From Nymphaea colorata (taxonomy: Eukaryota; Streptophyta; Magnoliopsida; Nymphaeales; Nymphaeaceae): 64,000 bases of DNA. Made by a program: the position numbers and the translations under genes. Of this stretch, positions 37,085 through 49,317 are shown piece by piece. The number at the start of each line of letters is the position of its first letter. The stretch's first letter is position 1. The notes below the pieces were generated by a model that did not search any database, had not been told where the DNA came from, and worked only from the letters and a program-made list of their open reading frames with translations. Location: the NCBI RefSeq assembly GCF_008831285.2, contig NC_045140.1, positions 7,622,505-7,686,504 of the forward strand. The letters are read 5' to 3'.

Positions 37085-40000
37085 CGCTAGATTATGACTT
37101 CCAAAAATACGATCATTAGGGTGCCATTTGACTTTTCCAGCAAATTAATGATGCTTTTTACAAGTCTAACCATATAGATAAAATTGGATTGGCCCAAAAC
37201 TGTAGTTTCTAGAAAATCAAAAAACTCCAATTAAAACTGATAATTAAACTTATGTACAAAATTTAATCTATATATTGGATTTTCACTTTTCAATCCTATT
37301 TTGGAGATTCCAAGTATATCCGTATGATAAGATTCAAAGAAACAATTTCAAGTCACAAGAAAGGACTGGCACCAGACATCACATTTGGAGATGCTTATTT
37401 CACTCGTTTGGAGGATCATGCTCCTAAATTCGTTAGATTTAATAGCGATATTGATGAACATGGAATAGCATGTCCATGAGCAGTTTCTTAGCAAGAAGCA
37501 GAATTTACCTGACAACCAACTGAGCCATTTGGAGCAAGCAGCTTCTTAGGAGAAGGAATGTGGGAGTCAGTGTCCCCAGTTGACAGAATTGCTGACTTAT
37601 GGACATAATCCACATGGGCTGTTCCAGTCTTTGATACATCCGGGCTATTATCATACACAGTGCAAGAATTGGTAACACATGATTCGCTGTCACCATTAGA
37701 GGGAGTAGCCAATTTCTCTTCACAAGCCTGCTTCGAGATTCTGTTGTTAGATGCATGTTTATTGATTGCATCATTAAGTGCCGCCTTCGCAGAACCTGCT
37801 GAACTAATAGTGGCATTTGAACTAACTTTTATTGATTCAGCTGACTGATGCGAACATCCAAAGGCTGTGTCCATATTTGTTTTCAAGTTTGATAACTCTG
37901 ATACAGCATGTTTGGAGTTATTCAAAGAGTTAACAGCTGGACTAGAAGAACCCATCTTATGCAGTTTGACTTCCCTCACCATAGATGCAGCAGATAGTGA
38001 AATACCATTTTTTACTCCTATATTATGATTCCAACTGTTTTCAACGGCCCTATTGACAGATCCAGGAATAACACCATTCTGAAGAATGCTTTTTTTCATA
38101 TTAGAGTTTTTCCTATCAAATACATAGAACAACATGTAGGCCTTCTGCTCCATCACAGACTTTTCGCTGACTTGACTAACCTGCAAGACATATTAAATCA
38201 ATAAAAACTTGAAAAGAATAGATATTATCATTCCAAACAATAATAAAAAGTTTCTCAAGAGATTCTCATATGAAGAGACATCATTGCAAGGCCTAGAATT
38301 TATAAGCCAAAGCATGTAAACCCATGCATCAAGCAAAAAGTTACATCTATTCTCTAATCATTGTATACAACTTCTCTGAAAGATCTCTATCAAGTTAAAT
38401 TGATAATTTTGCCTAAACATTCTTGCTTACTGTCAGCAACCGGATGTAGCATATGTGGACAAGTGCATACCCGATTATCATCAAGTGCATGCCAAACTCC
38501 ACTTGAGGTGCGAACAAAGCAGTAATAGTGACCAGAATGAGTACTCCAACCAGCATGAACCAAAACTCCATAAAGAGAGTATTTTAGGTCTCCTTCCTTC
38601 ATAAACAAATAAAAATGAAAAATGATAAGATAGAGCAAGCCTTCAAAAGTTTGACGAAGCGGAAATCTGTGAAGAGAACTTACATATGGTCCACTGACAT
38701 ATGGCTTTAGATTCAGTGTTGTCCCAAACTCAACCTTCTTGTCTATTTTGCGTCCAGGCTCACCTGAGCCAAATCTTTTTAAATGAATTGTAAGGACATA
38801 TGGAGCCTTATGAATAGTAAGTTGTTTGCGAGCTCGAACTTTCTCTTTGCAACGTGCACATTGGTATTGCTTTTGTCCCCCATCCAGCTCTTCCACGGCA
38901 GTAAAATGTGCAAGTGCCTTGGGTAGTGAATCTGCTTTCACTATTTGCAAGCTCAAGTCCAAGAAGGGATCAAAAGTATTTGAACAATGAGAACATTGTG
39001 TGCATTTCACCTGCTTATTATGCAACAATTTTTCAACAAAAGAAATTTGTTGCTAGAGGTTTCAGAGATCATAAGTTCAATTTAGTATTTTGGCTAGAAT
39101 AGCTGTACCTGACTCCTAAGTTTTCCACCAAAGATTTTGTGAACTAAGCTTTTTTCATATGCACTAGGTGTCTCACTCGATACTCCTGAAGGCAAGCAGC
39201 ATCTATGCATTGATTCCATTAAATTAACCATGTATTCATGGGCATCCTCCTGTCTTGAAGCACGAAAACTGTGTGATATGCCTGATTGAGCAGTCAAGGA
39301 CTCAAATGCATTTCTATTTATCCAACATTCTGGACTGCAATACCAAAAATTCCGTTTGCACAATCTCACAATTTGGTTTTTGAAGTTATATGAGTTGCCA
39401 CTTTACATCACATAAAAGGATAACGAAGTATAAAAAATTAGTAGATGCCAGCAAAATTGTTCCTTGATCTCTTGATGATATGAATCCCTCCATAAAACAA
39501 CATTCTGAGTGCATTTCTAAGTACATGCACTCTACAACATACTTCTTGGTGACAAAAACAGTAAGTAGAAACCGGTGTCCACACGATCTTAATATGAATA
39601 CTAAATTTTGGCAATTCACCAACTTTTGTTACTTCTGAACGTAATATGCATAACGTCATATTTTGCTTTCAGCAAATAACAAGAGTTAACACGCTTAAGC
39701 CTACATTGTGCACATGCTGTTGTGACCTTTCCACACTCAGCTACGTGTCTCTTAGGCTGCTATGTAGCAACTATGCACCATTGATCCCACAAACATGAAT
39801 ATACCTATTTATGAATTTGAAGAAAAATGAACACAATAGAATCAGATAAATGTTCTGGATGGTGATCTGTTAACGTGAATGCTGTGTCTATATCTATGCA
39901 AACCTATGCGGACTTATGCAACACATTATTAGGACCACATTTCACCTAAAGAATAATTTAAACAACAAAACTGGGGAAGAAAAAAAAAATACTTGATAAG

Positions 40001-43000
40001 ATTTTGAAGCTACAATTATCTTTCACTGTGCATGCAACTTGTGTTGACCACTAGAAGTTGATTTGTCTTAATGAACAACAAAATAATGTGAAGACCAAAA
40101 CTTCTTCCCAATGCATTGCACATTGTCTAACCCTACTAGGCAAGCATACATACTGAAACATTCACAAAATAAATGATTAAACATAATAATCAAATATTAT
40201 AATAAATTTCATAAAATGTAGAGCTTCCAGAAAGGTTCTATATGAGTTGGAAGCCACACAACATGCATATAAACACTAACACAATGCTGCTTAATATATA
40301 AGACATGCAGAGACAGCAGAATAGTGGGGAGGAACAGTTGTGGATATTTAGATGGTCTGTTTCCCCCATTCTATGAAAGCAAAGCACGAAGTTGATAAAT
40401 GAACAAGCAAAATAAAAGGATACTCCTCAAGTTTCTGACGAGATGCATGGGTGATAGAATTTTCCCAGATGACTGCAGAGCAGATCTAACATGGTTCTGA
40501 ATTGCACACATTGCACAGAATCCAGCAATATGACCTTTATTGATTGAAATTATATTAGCAAAGGAAAAAAGGATGCTCCGACAAGAAGACAACTTATTGC
40601 TTCCTAGAATGTAACAATAAACAAATAAAATCAAGACATCTGATCTAAGGAAAGGAAACAGAAATACATGTAAATAACATACACAAACTCTAAGTTTTGC
40701 GAGATAAAAATAACAAGCTACTCAAAAAGAGCAGAGAAGAACAGGGAAAAAAAGAAGAATAATCAAAACATTCGTGTAAGAAATAAGGGCTAATCAATAA
40801 CCATTTAATACTCAAAAGAACTGTCAAATAAATCAGAGTATTAGAGTGGAATACCTAGATAAAGTTGGACCTCTAATGGTATTTTAACAAGGGAATTGTC
40901 ATCGTGGCTAGAAAAAAATCCAAAACCAAGCGCTGAATAGACCATAACAATCCCTAGAATCTACGGACAGCTTTGGAAATTATGCACACATCGGGTGTTT
41001 TTATGAATATGCATACGTGCAAAGAAAGAAGGTCCAGAGCAGAATGGATCATCCCACAAACCTTTATCAAGTAATTGCCAAGACATTTATGAAAATAGAA
41101 AAACAGAGATGAACAGTTCCCTTTGTCACTAAAATTTGTTAGAAAGCACTGAAAAGTAACCAAGTTAAACAGGCATTTATGCATTTTTCTGAGGAATTAA
41201 GTTTTGGAACAAAGTACTTTCTATAATTTTAAAACTATCCCAAGCTTTCTTGATAGTTGATATCATTGTGGATTTTCTTTTCAAAAACTTCAAAATATTT
41301 CAAAAAAGCGCTGATCAAACAGATTGATTAGCTTCATGACAGTTGAATATTTGTATATACAATACGGAAGAACATGTAAGAAAAGCTAAACAAGAGCAAG
41401 TAATCAAGCATAGTGTAACACTGGCAACAAAGACACCCTCAACTAAGAAGGCTTATCCATGTTAAGTACCCTTTGCTAGAAATGGTACAAATAAACACTT
41501 TATGCTTGAAAAAGAGGAAATGAATAAATAAGAACTAAACAAAGGTCCCAAAACTGGTGGTAACTGCTATCTAGCTTTTATGTTTTTCCCTTTCAAAATA
41601 CAACTAATAAACATGAAGCCAAAAGAAGTAGCAATAACCAAGCACAATATTCCCTTCATTTGTTTATTTAAGAAATAGCATTAGATTCCACGAAAATCTA
41701 TTTTTAAGGATTTGAAGCAAATTGAAACTGTGAAGCCAACATAAGTAAACAAAATAGAAAAGGGGGCTCAAACAAAATAATCATTCCAAGAAGACATAAT
41801 TTCATCATCTTCAAACAAAAGTCTAGCAAAAGCAGGTGGAGAGTATTTAGGCATTCTATTGAAATTACAAAACACCGTAAACGTCAATGACAAACGTACC
41901 TCTTATTATAAAGGAATCAAACAACTTGACCCCAAGACACATAAAAGTCTCACCACATCAACAGAAAGAACACCATTAACAAAAAAAATATAAAGGAAAG
42001 AGATGAACAACGACACAACTGAGTGTTGGACGTTACCAAATTGTATTTAAAATTGAAAACTTTTTTTTATTCGGCAGTTGTATCTCCTACGATTTTGGTC
42101 TGTTACAGATTGTGATATAGTTTCCTTTTCTTTTGGAAGAGATAATGCTGAAACGTTATCGTGCAGTGTATATTATATAACACTCTTTTGTAAAGAAATC
42201 AAGTAGTCGATTAACCTCCTTTCAAGCTTTTTACCGCTTAACATGGTACCAAGCCCATGGAAACTTGATCCTTGTCAACTACGGCTGAGAATCAGTCACC
42301 GCATGCACCATCAACCGGTGGAAATTACTCTCAGCGTCCATCTGATGAAGACAATCCATTCTACCTTCATCACTCGGACAATCCTGGTATGGTTCTAGTT
42401 TCTCAGCCCTTAACCTGTGACAATTATGAAGTCTGGTGCTGTGCTATGTCTATGGCTCTAGCAGCCAAGAATAAACACGGGTTCGTCGATGGCTCTATTC
42501 CTAAGCCAACTGGTCCCAAGTCTCTGGTTATCTCTTGGGAGCATTGCAATAATATGGTTCTCTCATGGTTGCTTAATATTCTCTGCACAAGACTCTATCG
42601 TCTACTGTTGATTATGCCAATAATGCAGCACTTGTTTGGCAAGAACTGAGAACTAGCTTTCCACCTTCCAATGCTCCACGGTTGTACAAAAAATAGTTAC
42701 TTGTAAACAGTTTCAGTCCTCTATTGGTGTTTATTACTCTCAAATTAAAGCCTTGTGGGATGAATATGATTCTCATGTGACGTTACCTACTTGTGACTGC
42801 GGCACCATGGCAAAAGTTGCTGTGATTCTTCATCGGCAACGTCTCATTGAATTTTTAATATGCCTAAATGACAGCTACAGTGCTATTCGTAGCCAAATAT
42901 TACTCATGGATCCAACTCCTACCACTCCACGAGCTTATTTTCTTCCCATTCAAGAGGAAAGTCAGCAACAGTTCATATTACTTTTCCCCTTGAAAATACT

Positions 43001-46000
43001 ACTGCTGTCCAACATCCAAATGTTAATAATGTCAGACGATGCAGCAAATCTCGCCTGCAATGTGAGCACTGTGAGCGTACAAGACACACTAAAGTCCGAT
43101 GCTATCACATTCATGGTTTTCCAAGCACGTTTGGCTCTAATGCCCCTAATCAGCAAACCAAGGTAAACCCCACCTCTGTTGATGCTTTGTCGCAAAGTCA
43201 TACACCATCTTCCTCTACCTTTGGTGCAATCTCTCTCAATCCATACATGTATCATCAGTTTATGGACTTCTTAACCAACCAAACCCCAAAAGTGAACATT
43301 GTAGGTATGTCTCCTCAATCCATTGCTTGCCTACCTACCTCTTCTAAGTGGATCATAGATATTGGCGCCCCCCATCATATGGCCAGTTTAATATCTCTTC
43401 TTCTTTCTCCATCATTAGCCATTTTTAATCCAGTTTGCCCAATGGATCAACCACACCTGTGACTCACACATGGCAGGTTCGACTGACCCCTACTCTTACA
43501 TTGTTGAATGTCCTTCTCATTTAACCTTATTTCTGTTCCTAAACTTGCCATAGAAAATCACTGTGATGTTATCTTTTCTAACTCATATTGTATTGTTCAA
43601 GACCGAGCCTCGAAGAGGACGATTGGGCGGGGTAGGTTGGAGAATGCCGGTATGTTTCGGAGCTTGACAAACTAGCTGCTGCTCATGTGACGCCAGACCC
43701 ATCTCATATATGGCACTGCCGCGTTGGTCACCCATGTTATTCTAGACTTAAGATTTTATTTAATTCTTTGGATTTGTCCTATGTTGATGAACATTGTTCT
43801 ATTTGTCATCTTGCTAAACAGGCTTGTGTGCCTTTTCTCAATACTTTCATCTCCACTACTTGTTTTCAATTGATTCACTGTGATATTTAGGGAAGTTATC
43901 AAACGGGATCACTTTTGGCGGTGCACTATTTTTTTTAACCATTGTCACAGAAAACGCATTTTATTAAAAAAAAATGTGTATAAAATGTGAAAAACAAGTC
44001 AGCCACATAAAACGTAAAAAAACGAATTTTAAAAAAACACCAAAAAATAAAAAAACAGGTATAATATGCATTTTTTGCGTTTTTTCGTATTTTTATTAAT
44101 TTTTATTTTTTTATAATTTTCAGGATGTATTAAATGTTTTAAATTTTTTAAAAATTCGCTGAGATTTTCCTGAGATATACAATTTTGCCGTATTATACCC
44201 GAGAAATGTCTCGCCGTATAATACCCATACATGTTTTTTGTGACAATGTTTTTAACTATAGTAGTTGATTTTTCACACTCCACCTGGGTTTATTTGATGT
44301 GGCATAAGCATGAAACCTTTTACATCATCCAAAACTTCATTTCCATGGTGAAAAATCAGTTTCAAACTTGAGTTAAAAAAATTCGTAGTGATAATGGGTC
44401 AGAATTTTTTTTTCACAATATGATAGAATTTTGACAAAGTAAAGGTATTGAAAGACAACACTGTTGCGTTGGCACTCCACAACAAAATGGAGTCATTGAA
44501 CGCAAGCACAAGGATCTTCTAAATATGGTCTGTGTGTTACGTTTTCAAGCTCAAGTCCCACTTAAATCTTGCGGTGATTGTGTTTTACTGCAGCCTATTT
44601 ATTAAATCAGCTCTCAACAAAACCATTGGAAAATAAGACCCCTTTTGAGATTCTACATAAAAAGAGGCCTAAATATGATCACATCCGAACCTTTGGATGG
44701 TTATGTTATGCTTATAACATATCCAAATTCCAAATACCATAAGTTTGATGCAAGATCGCAAAAATGTTTTTTCATTGGATACCCAATTGGCCAAAGTGCT
44801 TATAAACTATATGACTTAGAATCTCATGAAGTTTATACAAGTAGTGTTGTACATTTTGTAGAGCATGAGTTTCCTTTTTCCAGCATCCAAGAAAGCGATG
44901 GACAACTTGTCTTACCTATCCCATCGCATGAATCTCTTTAATATGAGTAGCATGGACCCATATCTGATTCTTCCCATACTCCATATCTACCACCCACCAT
45001 CATAGATCATCCCAACCCACCGTCAAGTTCCTCCACACCCACTCCACCTCCATCTAATAACATCACTACTCAGCCTGACAACCAAACTTTACGGTGCTCT
45101 ACACTACAGCGCATGGTTTCATCTCATCTCCAAGATTATCGGTGTTTCCACACCTCCTCAATCTAGCCGTCCCAATAGGTAATAGCCCTCTTGTTACATT
45201 GCTTACTCAACATCCCATGCATCATTTTCTTCACCTTGATAACTTCTCCACACGACACCAAGCCTTCTTATCAACCATTCGTAATACCCATGGGCCATTA
45301 ACTTTTGATGAAGCAATGTAGTGTCAACAGTGGATAGATGCCATGGATGTTGAGTTTCGACTTTTGGGCATTAGAAGCTAACTCTACTTGAGAAATTGTT
45401 CTTCTTCCACCATGCAAAAAAATTCATTGGATGTCGTTGGGTCTACAAAATCAAGTATCATGTTGATAGTTCCATTGAACGCTATAAGACACATCTTAAT
45501 CGAAAGGTTATACACAAACCGAAGGCATAGACTACACAGAGACATTTTCTCCCGTCACCAAAATCACTACTCTTTGATGCCTTCTTTCCATAGTAGCCAC
45601 TAATGGCTGGTCTTTATGTCAAGTTGATGTTAATAATGCTTTTCTTCATGGGAAATTGCATGAAGAGGTCAACATGACACTACCATTGGGTTTTACCTGA
45701 GGAGAACACAGTTTGTCTGTTACAAAAATCTCTTTACGGCTTGAAGTAGTCCTCCTATAATTTCAAACTTACCGATTTCCTTGATCAACTTGGATTCCAT
45801 CAATCAAAGGCAGATTACATTATTCTCTAAAAAAGATCAACATGGCAGCATACTTGTTGTATATGTCGATGACATCGTCAATTTGAGGAGATAAAAAACA
45901 TGCATTCAACAATCGAAGGTGGTCATCAATGTGAAATTTCAACTCAAGGACTTGGGTGAACTAAAATGTTTCCTAGGCATTGAAATAGCAAGATCAAAGC

Positions 46001-47604
46001 AAAAAACTTTTCTATCTCACAAGAAATATATCCTAGATATATTACATGAAACCAGGTATAGTGGAGCAAAGCCCAACGACACCCCAATCGAACATCTCAA
46101 GGTTGATAATAAAAAGGGCCAGCCTTTAAAGGATCCAACATTTTTTAGAAAAATTATTGGTCGACTATTCTACTTGACAATAACTCGTCTGGACATCCTA
46201 CATAGTGTGCATATTATAAGTCAATTCATGGCACAACCAAGGACGACGCATTTGGAGATGGCATTTCGCATATCGTAAAGTCTTCTCCTGGTTATGGCAT
46301 TTTATTATCATCCAATAGTGAAGTTCTTGTTAAAGGGCTTTGTGACTCCAATTGGGCAGCATGCCCAATGACTAGAAGATCGACTTCTGGTTTTTGTGTT
46401 TTCATTGACAATAGCCCAATATCTTGGAAAGTCAAAAAGCAAGCCACCATGTCAAAGTCTTCAGTAGAAGCAGAATATAGACCGATGGCATCGGCATCAT
46501 CTGAAATGACATGAATCAAATATATTCTTAAGAATCTTGGAATTATTCACGGTCAAGCTATGGAACTATATTGTGACAACAAAGCAGCCATCCATATAGC
46601 AGCCAATCCCGTCTTCTATGAAAGAACACAAAACACATAGAGATTGATTGCCACATTGTTAGAGAAAAAATCCAAAATAAGGAGATATGCACAAGACACG
46701 TGGAATTTGAAAAGAAAATTGCAGACATTTTTACCACGTTCAAGCTAAGAGGCATATTGGCACTTATTGATCCAGGAGCTCCAACTTGACGGGGAGAAAA
46801 TTGTCATTTAAATTTAAATTTTTTTTATTAGGCGAGTTGTATCTCCCACGATTTTGGTCTGTTACAGATTGTGATATAATTTCCTTTTCTTTTGGAATAG
46901 CTAGAATCTAAACATTATCGTGCAGTGCATATTATATAATACTCTTTTGTAAAGAAATCATGTAGTCGATTATCCTCCTTCCAAGCTTTTTACAGTTTAA
47001 CACTGAGACACCGACACGAAGATTTAATGTTCAATAACTGCAGGAAGCTCAAAATTTCTACCAGAACGAACAAAAAAAAAACTGGGTCGGGAAGAAATAG
47101 AGCCAATGAAACACTCACAGGAAGACTTGTGCTTCCCGCTCTGCAGATACGCCGCCAACGGCTCCGTGTAAGTCAGGCATTGAAGAACAGAATTGAGATA
47201 GCAGGTATTTCCGAGATTAGCCAAACCAGCGCCCTGTTTCATGGAGAATATCCCACAAATATCGATAAGTAAGAGAAGAAAATAGAACAATGAAATAACT
47301 AAAGTTCACTAAAACTTACTATTCTCTTAAACCCAATCCCCAAGGTGAGTTCAGGGTCCAAAACAATTTCCTGCGCGTCCACTGCCTCAGACGTCTTGGC
47401 TAGAGCCGAAAAACTGGGGTTCAGAGAGATCTTCTGAGAATTGAACCCGGGGTTCAAGGTCTCCAACTTGAAATCTCCAGTCAGGAATGAATCTGATAGC
47501 TTCCGCGCAGGATGAAAAGCGATTCTCCTCGGCAAAACGAGATCTAAAGAAGGATGAGAAGAACCATTTCCCGATTTTTCTAGATTCGGGGCGAATCCAG
47601 CCAT
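33575..47604 (-). CDS. UBP23: Ubiquitin-specific protease, UBP23-like, ten exons
   Basis: Exons on the minus strand: 47604-47320, 47233-47119, 40534-40424, 39281-39109, 39010-38684, 38596-38471, 38180-37509, 36297-35664, 33917-33821, 33734-33575 (TGA). All introns are GT-AG and phases join without a break: 2,700 nt, 899 residues (Arabidopsis UBP23 is about 859). It is a C19 cysteine protease that removes ubiquitin from proteins. The Cys box [15 protein letters not shown] gives catalytic C106; the His box [11 protein letters not shown] gives H360, followed by HALDDNR (D376/D377). The zinc-finger cysteines are CTQCSHC and CARC in exon 5. The start at 47604 (MAGFAPNLE) is the first ATG giving the family's N-terminus; an upstream in-frame ATG at 47760 would add 52 residues of low-complexity leader. 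Residues about 400-800 are a Ser/Asn-rich, poorly conserved spacer, then AVARWDD…[21 protein letters not shown], a conserved C-terminal block with a basic cluster that could be a nuclear signal. Intron 2 (6.6 kb) holds a copia element. Confidence 0.93.
34750..35490. repeat. Diverged tandem duplication in UBP23 intron 8
   Basis: Two direct copies offset by roughly 300-320 bp. Shared blocks include AATCTGATC…TTCTACATTT, CCAATTAGATTCT, ACAGACTGCTC-like and CTGGTCC(A/C)AGTTGG. Copies are near 34795-35090 and 35113-35480 with many indels. Confidence 0.65.
36379..36465. repeat. AT then GA microsatellite in UBP23 intron 7
   Basis: (AT)n from 36379 to about 36413, followed directly by (GA)n with a few interruptions to about 36463. 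Confidence 0.9.
37042..37082. repeat. AT microsatellite in UBP23 intron 7
   Basis: Uninterrupted (AT)n of about 41 bp. Confidence 0.9.
42024..42243 (+). repeat. 5' LTR of the copia element
   Basis: 220 bp starting TGTTGG and ending TTAACA. By eye about nine in ten positions agree with the 3' LTR, so the insertion is old. Confidence 0.88.
43940..44248. mobile_element. 309-bp MITE inserted in the copia integrase
   Basis: Inverted ends CATTGTCACAGAAAAC (left) and CATTGTCACAAAAAAC (right, read inward), flanked by a perfect 8-bp duplication TTTTTAAC (43932-43939 and 44249-44256). Removing the element and one duplication restores the copia reading [15 protein letters not shown] (the left T run also has extra T). 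The 8-bp duplication points to hAT, though Mutator-type (9 bp) is not excluded because the flank is a T run. The interior is AT-rich, with GCCGTATTATACCC and GCCGTATAATACCC repeated near the right end. Ends differ from families A and B. Confidence 0.85.
46797..47002 (+). repeat. 3' LTR of the copia element, lacking its first bases
   Basis: Ends TTTAACA like the 5' LTR, but the polypurine tract runs straight into AAAATTGT, so about 14 bp including the terminal TGTTGG are missing compared with the 5' LTR. Confidence 0.8.
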
Positions 47605-49147
47605 CGCATCCCCAGGAGGAAGGAAAAGGACGCTAGACCCTACAGCCGCCTCCTTCCTCCTTCCCTCTCCCCTAAAACCCTTCAAACACACCCCTTCTCT
47701 CTCCCTCTCCACCAGCCACACCTTTATTAACTTATTTAGTACAATTACAAGAAAACGCACTTCATTTATTTAAAAGGACAGAATCAACCCTAAATTAGGA
47801 AAAACATCATTTGACGCGCAACAATCTGAATAAGCTAATTTAACTGGCACTGTTTTTTATTTTGACTGCGAAGCCTTAGAATGACAGTACCATGAAAAAG
47901 CTCAGGCAGTATGATGCCAGGCCAAATCTTCTATTTGACACCCTTCACATTTCCTTCTCACCAACCGGACGAGTTGAAACCTGCCTGCCGTATGTAGTGA
48001 TTTGCAACAAATTGACATAAATTTTTAAGCCACCGATTTTGGACCGAACGAGATTTAATTGAAACACATTTGAAGTCTATTCGTGTTTCATCAAATTATA
48101 TTCAATCCGAACTCGGATTTGATTTTTACAGCTTGGTTTTTTCATATAAGTGCATGACCCCGTCACAACTTCTTGGAAAGATGAAGGTGTAATCAGACTT
48201 TGCCTTTAATCAGCAGGCAAATAGTCCCAAGGAAGCAAATTTGAAGGTTTTGAAGATATTTGAAGGTTTTGAAGATATGAAGTCGTGTATAACTACAATT
48301 GGAGATGTAGGTTGCATTTGGATGTACAGGTCAGGTCAGCATAGACACTAAATGCTTGTTGGCGTATTCCATGAATTTGTCCCAAAAATTATTTTACTGC
48401 CAACTGACCCCTAACATGTAGCAAACGCATCTCATAGATGGAAAATGTCTCATGCCATTCTGCTGTGGCTGTTCTAAGGTGGAGGAGCTTGCACAAGTTA
48501 GTGAGCCCTATCTATGCTTAAAATAAGCTCTTACACCCACAAATGATTCTAAGTATAAATTCTTAATGTTCGACCGATTTATAATAGGACTGAACATTTA
48601 TTCTGGTTCAAACATGATCCAACTTAAAACAGATACTTGAGTGTCAAATGAGTCCCAATGACTCAGCACGCTCCAATCCTAGGCAAAAATCAATCCTAAA
48701 AGGTTTGAGATCGAGTCGTCTACGATCAGTTTTCCGAGCTCATCTGCCTTATTTTTTACCACATGGCCTGGATTTTCTTGCTTGCATCTCATCAGCCCTT
48801 CAGAGGGTGAAAATAAATCAAATGTATCCCAGCAGCTTACCAGAGTTGCCATTTTAACTTACAAAAATGTTGTTCAAGTAATTATCTGGGTTTTCATTTT
48901 GACAATACCGAATGCTTACATTCATTTTACTACCACTCATGTCTAAGTGAAGTATCAGTTATTTTGCATCCCCTTCACATGTAAAAGGGTCATCATTCAA
49001 AAGGTTCCCAAAACTTTGGTTGCTTTGCTTTTTCATTTGCTATAATTAATCAAACACAAAAAAATGCACTGACGTAGTGCAAAAGCCACATTATCCTTTG
49101 GCTTTCTTGCTTCATGAGTTTTGATGTTGTTGCAGACAAGACCTTAA
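47605..49147. other. Upstream region of UBP23-like gene, no other gene seen
   Basis: The first few hundred bases are the presumed UBP23 leader and promoter, with a CT-rich stretch at 47640-47720. Farther on there is a 20-bp unit repeated twice (TTGAAGGTTTTGAAGATAT, about 48240-48280) and no coding signal. Confidence 0.45.
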
Positions 49148-49314
49148 GGCCCTATTTAACAACCATAACAAGTTGTTACTGTTCCCATGAACCTACCCTA
49201 AAAATTGGAACAGATTTATGAAACATTATAACACTGTACTTCTATGAATATGCCCTAATTTTGGAGGTAGGTTCATGGAAAGTAACATCTTGTCACTGTT
49301 GCTAAATGGGGCCC
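49148..49314. mobile_element. Tourist-like (PIF/Harbinger) foldback MITE
   Basis: A 167-bp element made mostly of two inverted arms of about 60 bp: left end GGCCCTATTTAACAACC, right end read inward GGGCCCCATTTAGCAAC, continuing through a shared CCATGAACCTACC. It is flanked on both sides by TAA (49145-49147, 49315-49317), the 3-bp duplication typical of PIF/Harbinger elements. Confidence 0.8.
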
Positions 49315-49317
49315 TAA

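Larger units (their letters stand above)
42024..47002 (+). mobile_element. Copia LTR retrotransposon inside UBP23 intron 2
   Basis: A 4,979-bp element in the opposite sense to the host gene, flanked by a perfect 5-bp duplication CTGAG (42019-42023, 47003-47007). The PBS TGGTACCAAGCCC follows the 5' LTR (42244) and the polypurine tract CGGGGAG precedes the 3' LTR. Coding order, all with stops or frameshifts: gag from about 42272 ([24 protein letters not shown]; the expected ATG reads TTG); protease [11 protein letters not shown] near 43349 (DSG mutated to DIG); GAG-pre-integrase [12 protein letters not shown] near 43710; integrase [13 protein letters not shown] near 44468, split by a [30 protein letters not shown] near 44730; reverse transcriptase YVDD near 45862; RNase [15 protein letters not shown] near 46570 to 46785. 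Gag-to-RNase H order with integrase before RT defines copia. The copy is dead. Confidence 0.93.

Noticed and set aside
42272-42649. Gag-like open frame as a domesticated host gene
   Set aside because: It lies between an LTR/PBS and the rest of a dead copia pol, lacks an ATG at the expected start, and breaks after about 125 codons.
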